DNA of 19,244 bases, from positions 1 to 19,244 of the forward strand of contig CAAGGB010000003.1 in assembly GCA_900769285.1 (NCBI GenBank). The letters are read 5' to 3'. The notes below the pieces were generated by a model. The model worked only from the letters and a program-made list of their open reading frames with translations, was not told the origin of the DNA and searched no databases. Position 1 is the stretch's first letter. The number at the start of each line of letters is the position of its first letter. Below, in pieces: positions 13,037-19,244 of this stretch. This stretch comes from Victivallales bacterium. GTDB lineage: Bacteria; Verrucomicrobiota; Lentisphaeria; Oligosphaerales; Oligosphaeraceae. The position numbers and the translations under genes were made by a program.

Positions 13037-13801
13037 ATGAGAGCCAGCCATTTCCCGCATTCTTCCCGAAGCCGCTTCACGCTGATTGAGCTGCTCGTAG
13101 TGATTGCCATCATCGCGATCCTGGCGGCGATGCTGCTGCCGGCGCTGTCGAAGGCCCGCGAGAAGGCGCGTGCGATCAGCTGCGCCTCGAACCTGAAGCA
13201 GCTGCAGCTCGGTCTGCGCATGTATCTGGACGACAACAAGGAGACGTTCATGCCGGGCATCGCCAAGGAGACCGCCTCCGACGGCAACCGCGTCATGTGG
13301 GACGGCCTGTTCACCGACCAGTACTACGGCGACAAGAAGGTGCGCTGCTGCCCTGCCGACACGTTCGCCAAGGTCGGCAACATGAAGGGAACCTCGGGCG
13401 GCAACGCGGGCTCGTATCCCTGCCAGGGGAACCTCAGCGGCTGGGAGTGGGGCGCGAGCGCCATCTCGGCGTGCCCGAACCCCGCCAACACCTGCTACTT
13501 CGTCGACGCGGCGGAGATCACGACGGCGACGGCCACGGACACGAATCCGCAGAGCTGGGTGGCCGGCAACGTCTGCCACTGGCAGTGGATACCGCCGGGG
13601 GCCATCGACTCCGCGACTTACGGCCGCTACTCCCGCACGGACGGCGACTACCGCCGCCGCGCCATCGGGCGCCACAACGGCCAGATCAACGTCGGCTGCG
13701 TCGACGGCCACGTCGAGTCGCGCGGCATCAAGGACTTCCTCGGCGGCCTGCCGGACGGCCATGCCTACGGCAACGCCAAGAACTACTGGGACAACAAGTG
13801 A
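13037..13801 (+). CDS. Prepilin-type N-terminal methylation/H-X9-DG protein, copy 1
   Basis: A 254-residue pseudopilin-like protein. A short basic leader (1-13, ending SRSR) precedes FTLIELLVVIAIIAILAAMLLPAL (Phe14, Glu18), the class III signal processed by PilD-type peptidase; residue -1 is Arg, not the usual Gly. The hydrophobic helix is followed by KAREKARAISCASNLKQ, a long spacer rich in Gly/Cys/Trp, and the C-terminal H-X9-DG motif (His213, Asp223-Gly224). From family knowledge these PVC-type proteins are expected in an envelope-associated pseudopilin-like assembly, but their function is poorly known. The start at 13037 has AAGGAG 9 nt upstream; an upstream in-frame ATG at 12986 lacks one. 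It is paired with a paralogue 58 nt downstream. Nine Cys residues suggest extracytoplasmic disulphides. Confidence 0.93.
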   Translation: MRASHFPHSSRSRFTLIELLVVIAIIAILAAMLLPALSKAREKARAISCASNLKQLQLGLRMYLDDNKETFMPGIAKETASDGNRVMWDGLFTDQYYGDKKVRCCPADTFAKVGNMKGTSGGNAGSYPCQGNLSGWEWGASAISACPNPANTCYFVDAAEITTATATDTNPQSWVAGNVCHWQWIPPGAIDSATYGRYSRTDGDYRRRAIGRHNGQINVGCVDGHVESRGIKDFLGGLPDGHAYGNAKNYWDNK

Positions 13802-13859
13802 GTGAGCGCGTGGTCCGGAGAACTCAACCCAACCGCAAACGCAAAAGGAGAAGCTCGAC

Positions 13860-14606
13860 ATGCTGAATCAACGTCTTTCCCATCGTGTCCACTGGTGTCG
13901 CTTCACGCTGATTGAGCTGCTGGTGGTCATCGCCATCATCGCGATTCTGGCGGCGATGCTGCTGCCGGCGCTGTCGAAGGCGCGCGAGAAGGCGCGTGCG
14001 ATCAGTTGCCTGTCGAATGTGAAGCAGTTGGGGCTGGGGCTGTCGATGTACATGGACGAGTACAACGGGACGTTCCCGTGCGGCTGCGGCAGTGCGCCGT
14101 GGAGCCGCTGGTTTGTCCACTTCACCACGGCGTACTATGGCGACGATAAGATGCGCGATTGCCCGTCAAGCACCTATACGATCAAGAATTCGCGCCAGGC
14201 CGGCAGCTACGGCTGCAACGGCAACTACAGCGGCTGGCAGACGGCGCGTGTGCTGTCGGCGGTGTGCCCGACGCCGTCGGGTTCGGCCTACTTTGTGGAC
14301 ACCATCGAGTGCAAGGGCACGGCCGGCTCCGACCAGAACCCGCTGAACTGGAACAACTACGCCAAGTGCAACACGGACTGGCAGTGGATGCCGCCGTCGG
14401 GGCTGGCCGGCGAGAAGACGAGCGCCTACACCACGACCACCGAGGGAGACGACCGGCTTCGCCGTCCCGTCGCCCGTCATGGCACCCAGATCAACGTGCA
14501 GTATCTGGACGGTCATGCCGCGTCCCTGAACATCAAGGACTTCCTCGGCGGCTGCCCCGACGGCCATGCCTACGGCTCCGAGAAGAACGCCTGGGACAAC
14601 AAGTGA
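13860..14606 (+). CDS. Prepilin-type N-terminal methylation/H-X9-DG protein, copy 2
   Basis: A 248-residue paralogue of the preceding gene. The leader ends HWCR, again Arg at -1, before FTLIELLVVIAIIAILAAMLLPAL (Phe15, Glu19). The H-X9-DG motif is His207 to Asp217-Gly218, and both proteins end with IKDFLGG..PDGHAYG...WDNK. The N-terminal block and the C-terminal tail are nearly identical to copy 1 at DNA level, while residues about 70-200 differ strongly, apart from short shared pieces such as GSY.C.GN.SGW, YFVD and WQW.PP. The start has AAAAGGAG about 10 nt upstream. The same transcript as copy 1 is likely, ending at the terminator 35 nt after the stop. Confidence 0.93.
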   Translation: MLNQRLSHRVHWCRFTLIELLVVIAIIAILAAMLLPALSKAREKARAISCLSNVKQLGLGLSMYMDEYNGTFPCGCGSAPWSRWFVHFTTAYYGDDKMRDCPSSTYTIKNSRQAGSYGCNGNYSGWQTARVLSAVCPTPSGSAYFVDTIECKGTAGSDQNPLNWNNYAKCNTDWQWMPPSGLAGEKTSAYTTTTEGDDRLRRPVARHGTQINVQYLDGHAASLNIKDFLGGCPDGHAYGSEKNAWDNK

Positions 14607-14640
14607 TGGGCGTCTGGGCGTGACCTGGCCCTGCTCTTCG

Positions 14641-14680
14641 GCCTCGCCGCCTGCTTTGGCGGTGAGGCTGATTTTTTTTT
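14641..14680 (+). terminator. Rho-independent terminator after the prepilin pair
   Basis: GCCTCGCCGCC (14641-14651) pairs with GGCGGTGAGGC (14658-14668): an 11-bp stem with one G-U pair and a 6-nt loop. After TGA come nine consecutive T (14672-14680). The orientation and position, 35 nt past the stop of the second prepilin gene, fit termination of that transcript and separate it from the glycoside hydrolase cluster. Confidence 0.95.
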
Positions 14681-14691
14681 GCGCTTTTCGC

Positions 14692-14721
14692 TTGAAAACG
14701 GCGAAAGGCACGTCATTTTAT
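14692..14721 (+). promoter_or_regulatory. Putative promoter of the glycoside hydrolase cluster
   Basis: TTGAAA (14692-14697, four of six) and TTTTAT (14716-14721, four of six) are 18 nt apart, directly after the terminator. The leader would be about 70 nt. It contains a G8-like run near 14744-14751 and the GAGGAG ribosome site at 14782-14787. The boxes are weak; the main support is position between a terminator and a gene cluster in a locally AT-rich patch. Confidence 0.35.
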
Positions 14722-14796
14722 TAGCCGTGAATGAGACGGCTCAGGGGGGGGATGCCCTCCGGAGCGCGAGGACAGGAAGCAGAGGAGTCAGGACGG

Positions 14797-16701
14797 ATGA
14801 TGCAGCTACGGGACGGACAGCTACTGACGGGCGTGAACTACTGGTGCTCGACGAACGCGATGGAGATGTGGCGTCGCTGGGACGCGGAGGCGGTGGAGCG
14901 TGACTTCGCGGCGTTGGCGGCGAACGGCTGCACGCTGGTGCGCTGCTTCACGCGCTGGGACGACTTCCAGCCCATCACGATGTTCAGGACGCCGGCGAAG
15001 GCGGGCGGGCAGCAGAAGGAGATACGCCTGGGTGACGCGCATCTGCCGGACACGCCGGAGGGGCGCTGTGGGCTGAGCGAGGAGATGCTGGGGCACTTTG
15101 ACGAGTTCTGCGGGCTGGCGGAGCGGTATGGCCTGAAGCTGATTGTGGCGATGCTGACGGGTCAGATGACGTTTGGGCTGTTTGTGCCGCCGGCGCTGGC
15201 GGGCGTGGATCTGTACCATGACCCGCTGGCGCTGATGTGGGAGGAGCGCTTCATCCGCGGGTTTGTGACGCGGATGCGCCGTCATGCGGCCATCTGGGCG
15301 TGGGAGTCGGGCAACGAGGCGAACATTCTGGGCGGTGCGCCGACGCGCGAGGGCTGCTGGGTGTGGACGAAGTGGATCCACGGCGCCATCCGGGCGGCCG
15401 ACCCGACGCGTCCCGTCATCGGCATCAGCGTGGATGGCATCGTCTGGAACAGCCAGGCGCCGAATCGGGGCTGGATGCTGGAGGACCAGGGCGAGCTGTC
15501 GGACTACCTCACCGTCCATCCGTATGGGATGTGGTCCAACGCCTCGCTGGAGGAGTTCTCGCAACTGCGGCAGCTGATGTTCTGCGTGGCGCGGAACCGT
15601 GTGGCCGAGGACATCGGCGGCAAGCCCAGCTTCGTCGAGGAGACGGGGCTGTGGCGGCCCATCGCCACCAGCAGAAGGCTGCTTGGCGAGACGGCGCGCG
15701 CGATGCTCTGGAACCAGTGGCGCGACAACTGCCGGGCGCTGCTCTGGTGGTGCGCCTTCGACCAGGAGTCGTTCGACATGGCGCCCTACGACTGGCGCGA
15801 GCCGGGACTGGAGCACGGCATCATGACCGCCGACCGCCGCAACATGCCCATCGCCGACACCCTGCGCGGCTTCGCCGCGTTCCTCCGTGCGCTCCCCTTC
15901 GAGGCGCTGCCGCCCGTCCGCACGGACGCCGTCTGCCTCATCAGCGACTTTGACCAGGCGTATGGCGCCTGGATACTGGCCCGTCAGGCGGGCGTCAACC
16001 TCCGTTTCCGCGCGACGACGCAGGAGCTGCCGCCCTCGGACATCTATCTGCTGCCGTCGGCGGCGGCCCGCGACTATCTGACGACGACGGCGTGGGAGCG
16101 TCTGCTGTCGGCGGTCCGTGCGGGTGCGACGCTGTATCTGGGGCTGGAGGACACGTATCTGACCCATCTGGAGGAGGTGACGGGCGTCGGCGTCGTGGGT
16201 CGTCGCGCCTGGGGGCGGACGGAGCGCATCACGTTCGAGGGGTTCTCGTTCGAGGTGCCGCTGTCGGTGCGGTATGAGTTCGAGCTGGAGGGTGCGCGGG
16301 TGCTGGCGACGGATAGCTCCGGTTCCGGGCAGTGCTTCGAGCATCGCTATGGGGCGGGTCGCGTCATCACGCTGGGCTTTCCGCTGGAGCGCATCTGCCT
16401 GTCGAAGACGGGGCTGTTCGAGGGCGAGGCGCATCGGCTGTACGAGCTGCTGGTGCCGAAGCGCCGCGTCGTCGCCTCGGGAAACGGGAAGCTGATTGTG
16501 ACGGAGCATCCGTTTGCGGATGGCCGTCTGGGGTGTGTGCTGGTCAACAACACGCCGGAGCCGTTGGACGAGGCGCTGACGCTGGCGGACGGCTGGCGCG
16601 TGACGGAGCAGTACTCCGACCTGCCGTCGGCGCGTCTGGTGACCGACGGCCGCGTGTCGCTGCCTGGCGGCGCGGGGCTGCTGCTGATGCTGGAGCGCTG
16701 A
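14797..16701 (+). CDS. Clan GH-A glycoside hydrolase (GH5-like TIM barrel), cytoplasmic
   Basis: A 634-residue protein. The TIM barrel (about 10-345) opens with LTGVNYW (10-16), then LVRCFTRWDDFQP (47-59). WESGNEANI (169-177) places the acid/base at Glu174, and SFVEETGLW (278-286) the nucleophile at Glu282, about 108 residues apart as expected for a retaining clan GH-A enzyme. Residues about 370-470 look like a Rossmann/glutamine-amidotransferase-like segment (DAVCLISDFDQAYG...ATLYLGL), as in GH42-type architectures, and the end is a beta-rich domain with VLVNNTPEPL. Linkage specificity is unknown. No signal peptide is seen, so it should act on imported oligosaccharide. GAGGAG lies 9 nt before the ATG at 14797; an upstream ATG at 14731 has no such site. 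It leads a three-gene cluster. Confidence 0.85.
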   Translation: MMQLRDGQLLTGVNYWCSTNAMEMWRRWDAEAVERDFAALAANGCTLVRCFTRWDDFQPITMFRTPAKAGGQQKEIRLGDAHLPDTPEGRCGLSEEMLGHFDEFCGLAERYGLKLIVAMLTGQMTFGLFVPPALAGVDLYHDPLALMWEERFIRGFVTRMRRHAAIWAWESGNEANILGGAPTREGCWVWTKWIHGAIRAADPTRPVIGISVDGIVWNSQAPNRGWMLEDQGELSDYLTVHPYGMWSNASLEEFSQLRQLMFCVARNRVAEDIGGKPSFVEETGLWRPIATSRRLLGETARAMLWNQWRDNCRALLWWCAFDQESFDMAPYDWREPGLEHGIMTADRRNMPIADTLRGFAAFLRALPFEALPPVRTDAVCLISDFDQAYGAWILARQAGVNLRFRATTQELPPSDIYLLPSAAARDYLTTTAWERLLSAVRAGATLYLGLEDTYLTHLEEVTGVGVVGRRAWGRTERITFEGFSFEVPLSVRYEFELEGARVLATDSSGSGQCFEHRYGAGRVITLGFPLERICLSKTGLFEGEAHRLYELLVPKRRVVASGNGKLIVTEHPFADGRLGCVLVNNTPEPLDEALTLADGWRVTEQYSDLPSARLVTDGRVSLPGGAGLLLMLER

Positions 16702-16761
16702 CGGCGTTGTCGCGGAGGCAGGCGTTTGCATGATCAATCAAGCGAGAGGAGCGGAGGAGCG

Positions 16762-17943
16762 ATGAGCGTCATGGGGAATCACTGCAGGATGGGGATGATG
16801 TCGCTGTGCGGCCTGGCGGTCGCGGGGGCGCCGCAGTGGGGTGGGACGAACCTGGACGATCTGTGCCGGCTGGCGTATGAGCGGGTGGAGCGTGGCTATC
16901 TGAGTTCGCGCACGAAGCTCATCTACTCGTGTGCGCCGTCGCTGGTGACGCCGGCCGCGAAGTTCAGGAAGGGGCTGCTGTATCCGGAGCTGGGCGACGG
17001 CTATGGCGTGGGGATGGAGGACACGGCCATCGTGGGCGGCGTGGCGCTGTCGATGCTGGTGGACTGGCAGGCGGTGACGGGTGACGTCTCGCTGTCGTCG
17101 CGGGCGCGGACGGTCTACGAGGGGCTTCGCGGGCTGGTGACGGCGCATGGCGTGCCGGGCTTCGTCGCGCGCGGGCTGTGCGTGGAGGATGGTCGGAGCA
17201 TCTGCGCGCTGTCGTCGCGTGACCAGGTGACGCATGTGGTGCATGGGCTGTGGCGGTACTGGCGCAGTCCGCTGTCGGGCGCGGCCGAGCGCGAGGAGAT
17301 TGGGCGGCTGCTGACGGCGATTGCCATGCGGATGAGGACGAACTGCACGCCGGAGAACGACTATGACTTCCTGCGGGCGGACGGCAGCCGCGACGTGCGC
17401 GGCATCCAGCGGATGTGGGACTGCCATCCGCATGAGATGGGGCGGCTGCCGATGATTTATCTGGCCGCCTGGGTGACCACGGGCGACAGCCAGTGGAAGG
17501 CGCTCTATGATGGGCTCGTCGACGAGTCGCTGGACAGCGCGCTGAAGCTGGCTGACCCGGATGTGTCGCGGAAGCTGCGCTCGCTGATGCCTGAGTACAC
17601 GCTGCTGCAGATGCAGTCGTGCCAGGAGTTGCTGCTGGCGGAGGAGCCGGATGCGGCGAGGCGGGCGCGCATCCGGCAGGCGATGGAGGCGCCGGCGGAG
17701 ATGGGCGCGACGCGGGCGGTGGCGCTGAACGGCGGCGACAGCCGCTGGCTCTGCGGCGCGGGCGAGACGCTGCTGGCGCAGCTCTATGTGCCGGGGCGTC
17801 CCTTCACCGAGGCGATGGCGGCGCTGCTGCGCCAGTCGCTGACCGAGCCGCCGTTGCCGACGGCCTCGTCCTGCCGCATCGTCCATCTGGCCGCCGCGTA
17901 CTGGCGCTGGCGCCGGAACACCCTGGCGCAGGGCGCGCGCTGA
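16762..17943 (+). CDS. Uncharacterised protein, possible alpha/alpha-toroid glycosidase-like
   Basis: A 393-residue protein that I do not recognise. It is rich in amphipathic helices with recurring small-residue turns (IVGGVALSMLVDWQAVTGD, GRLPMIYLAAWVTTGD, IVHLAAAYWRW), which suggests a six-hairpin alpha/alpha-barrel like those of GH88/GH105-type or related enzymes. Polar motifs that could line a cleft are GMEDT (84-88), SSRDQVTHVVHGLWRYW (151-167), PENDYDFLR (197-205) and WDCHPHEMGRLP (219-230). The N-terminus (MMSLCGLAVAGA, 12-23) may be a weak signal peptide. The start at 16762 is chosen for GGAGGAG just upstream; an ATG at 16726 is less supported. It follows the glycoside hydrolase by 60 nt and precedes the zinc-ribbon gene by 16 nt, so a linked role in glycan breakdown is inferred. 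Confidence 0.7.
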   Translation: MSVMGNHCRMGMMSLCGLAVAGAPQWGGTNLDDLCRLAYERVERGYLSSRTKLIYSCAPSLVTPAAKFRKGLLYPELGDGYGVGMEDTAIVGGVALSMLVDWQAVTGDVSLSSRARTVYEGLRGLVTAHGVPGFVARGLCVEDGRSICALSSRDQVTHVVHGLWRYWRSPLSGAAEREEIGRLLTAIAMRMRTNCTPENDYDFLRADGSRDVRGIQRMWDCHPHEMGRLPMIYLAAWVTTGDSQWKALYDGLVDESLDSALKLADPDVSRKLRSLMPEYTLLQMQSCQELLLAEEPDAARRARIRQAMEAPAEMGATRAVALNGGDSRWLCGAGETLLAQLYVPGRPFTEAMAALLRQSLTEPPLPTASSCRIVHLAAAYWRWRRNTLAQGAR

Positions 17944-17959
17944 GGAGGGAGACGGCGGC

Positions 17960-19039
17960 ATGACGACGGAACCGGAGCGACTGGCCAGCAACTGTCCCAA
18001 CTGTGGTGCGTCGCTGGCCTTTGACCCCGAGACGGGAAAGCAGCGCTGCACCGGGTGCAAGCGGCTGTTCGAGGTTCACGACGGTGCCCGCGACGATGTC
18101 TGCGAGTATGACCTGCTGCACAGCCTGAAGCTGGGCGACAAGCTGAACGAGAGCAACGAGACGCTGGAGCTGACGTGCGAGAGCTGCGGCGGCAAGACGC
18201 GGCTGCCGACGAATATCCTGTCGGGGTTCTGCGCGTTCTGCAAGACGCCGCTGGTAGCCTCGTCCTACAGCCGCCGCACGATACGTCCGCATGGCATGGT
18301 GCCGTTCGCGGTGACGCGCGAGGCGGCGGAGGCGCAGTTCGCGAAGTGGCTCAAGAAACGCTGGTTCCTGCCGGGGAAGATGCGTCGCGTGGGGCTGAGC
18401 GAGCCGCTGGACGGCGTCTACCATCCGCTGTGGACATTCGACTTCCATGTCCGCACGGAGTACGAGGGCCGTCGCGGCGACTACTACTACGTGACGCGGA
18501 CGCGCGAGGTGAACGGGAAGACCGAGACGTACCGTGAGCGCAAGACGCGCTGGACGTGGGTCAGCGGCACGGTGCATCTGGCCTTCGACGATTTGCTGGT
18601 GAGCGCGACGTCGCGTCTGCCGTCGGCGGTGGAGTCGGAGCTGCGTCCGTGGGGGATTGCGCAGGCGGTGAACTACGAGAAGGAGCTGGTTCGCGGCTTC
18701 ATGGAGGTGAGCTACGACGTGACGCTGCGGGAGGGGCTGGGTGACGCGCAGGCGGAGGTGCAGCCACAGATACGTGAGGCGATCCGGCGTGACATTGGCG
18801 GTGACACGCAGGAGGTGAGGACGATGTCCTCCTCGTACTATGACCTGAGCTACAAGCTGCTGCTGGTGCCGTGCTGGCAGAGTGTCTACCGCTATGGGAA
18901 GAAGGACTATGTGTTCAGAGTGAACGGACGGACGGGGGAGGCGCATGGGGAGCGTCCGTGGAGTGTAGTCAAGCTGACGGCGTTCATCCTGTCGCTGGTC
19001 GCGCTGGTGGCGGCCGTCGTCTGGTTTGTCTATAAATGA
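17960..19039 (+). CDS. Double zinc-ribbon protein with C-terminal membrane helix (YdjG-like)
   Basis: A 359-residue protein with two TFIIB-like zinc ribbons: Cys12/15 with Cys30/33, and Cys73/76 with Cys91/94. Then comes GMVPFAVTREAAEAQFAKWLKKRWFLPGKM (112-141) and the GVYHPLWTFDF block (152-162), a layout I associate with the Bacillus YdjG-like zinc-ribbon family, sometimes labelled PriA-like in databases although it has no helicase domain. A single membrane helix (about 338-357) ends the chain with only Tyr-Lys beyond it, resembling a tail anchor, so the zinc ribbons should face the cytoplasm. Function is unknown; membrane-stress or protein-scaffold roles have been suggested for relatives. 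GGAGGG precedes the ATG. The stop TGA overlaps the first base pair of the terminal repeat. Confidence 0.8.
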   Translation: MTTEPERLASNCPNCGASLAFDPETGKQRCTGCKRLFEVHDGARDDVCEYDLLHSLKLGDKLNESNETLELTCESCGGKTRLPTNILSGFCAFCKTPLVASSYSRRTIRPHGMVPFAVTREAAEAQFAKWLKKRWFLPGKMRRVGLSEPLDGVYHPLWTFDFHVRTEYEGRRGDYYYVTRTREVNGKTETYRERKTRWTWVSGTVHLAFDDLLVSATSRLPSAVESELRPWGIAQAVNYEKELVRGFMEVSYDVTLREGLGDAQAEVQPQIREAIRRDIGGDTQEVRTMSSSYYDLSYKLLLVPCWQSVYRYGKKDYVFRVNGRTGEAHGERPWSVVKLTAFILSLVALVAAVVWFVYK

Positions 19040-19244
19040 TAGAGTCCACAAAAGACACAAAATAAACAAAAGGAATTAGGCAGTTCGCGGGGGAAGCCTA
19101 GCTTTTGTCCACAAAAGACACAAAATAAAACAAAAGATAGAGTCCACAAAAGACACAAAATAAAATAAAAGATAGAGTCCACAAAAGACACAAAATAAAC
19201 AAAAGGAATTAGGCAGTTCGCGGGGGAAGCCTAGCTTTTGTCCA
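19038..19244. repeat. A-rich direct repeat with 133-bp period and an inverted-repeat element
   Basis: A 74-nt segment at 19038-19111 is repeated without a mismatch at 19171-19244, where the window ends. A shorter motif, TCCACAAAAGACACAAAATA, occurs four times (starting near 19045, 19108, 19143 and 19178). Each 74-nt copy contains a nested inverted repeat: ACAAAAG (19066-19072) with CTTTTGT (19102-19108), and TAGGC (19077-19081) with GCCTA (19096-19100), around a GC-rich loop. It begins inside the stop codon of the zinc-ribbon gene. The hairpin followed by CTTTTG could act as a weak terminator. No ORF is supported here. Confidence 0.95.

Noticed and set aside
14821..16737. 638-codon minus-strand open frame opposite the glycoside hydrolase
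   Set aside because: Arg/Gln/His-rich shadow; the plus-strand gene has a ribosome site, catalytic residues and a normal fold.
16738..19069. Two long minus-strand frames (about 440 and 421 codons) opposite the toroid-like and zinc-ribbon genes
   Set aside because: Arg/Pro/His-rich compositions without motifs, overlapping well-supported plus-strand genes with ribosome sites.
19038..19244. CRISPR or tRNA-like structure in the right-end repeat
   Set aside because: Only two full copies, the interval between them is itself repetitive, and the hairpin does not form a cloverleaf.

Overview
The window reads as a piece of chromosome from a GC-rich anaerobic bacterium, most likely of the PVC superphylum (Lentisphaerota/Kiritimatiellota-like). 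The grounds are two tandem prepilin-like proteins with an FTLIELL N-terminus and a C-terminal H-X9-DG motif, a type common in those groups, and a trimeric NAD-linked [FeFe]-hydrogenase typical of fermentative anaerobes. The taxonomic guess is inference. No rRNA, tRNA, CRISPR array, transposase or phage gene is visible.

Layout. Positions 1-314 hold 9-bp tandem repeats, a decayed block of the same repeat and a minus-strand terminator. Positions 315-5702 form a minus-strand run of five closely spaced genes, in transcription order: a ribokinase-family kinase, citramalate synthase (cimA), a membrane-anchored LysM/L,D-transpeptidase, the acetyl-CoA carboxylase alpha subunit (accA) and an ArgA-like GNAT acetyltransferase. 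A divergent promoter region (5703-5901) leads into a plus-strand pair with a 4-bp ATGA overlap: an exported dual-specificity-type phosphatase and an exported protein of unknown function. Then comes hydC-hydB-hydA (7239-11461), the complete NADH/ferredoxin-linked [FeFe]-hydrogenase, closed by a very strong hairpin terminator. A minus-strand Gfo/Idh/MocA oxidoreductase (11629-12690) converges on it.

From 12840 a TATAAT promoter drives two tandem prepilin-like paralogues ending in a textbook terminator (14641-14680). A further plus-strand cluster follows: a GH-A clan glycoside hydrolase without a signal peptide, a protein of unrecognised family that may be an alpha/alpha-toroid, and a double zinc-ribbon protein with one C-terminal membrane helix. 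The last 207 bases are an A-rich direct repeat (133-bp period) carrying an inverted-repeat element and sharing an 18-nt motif with the left end of the window.

Function. The hydrogenase disposes of NADH and reduced ferredoxin as H2. The minus-strand operon mixes anabolic steps (isoleucine precursor, fatty acid, probably arginine) with cell-wall crosslinking. The right-hand cluster looks like sugar catabolism of unknown specificity and is the least described part. Codon style differs by strand, with C-ending codons in minus-strand genes and G-ending codons in plus-strand genes, and it switches inside some genes.
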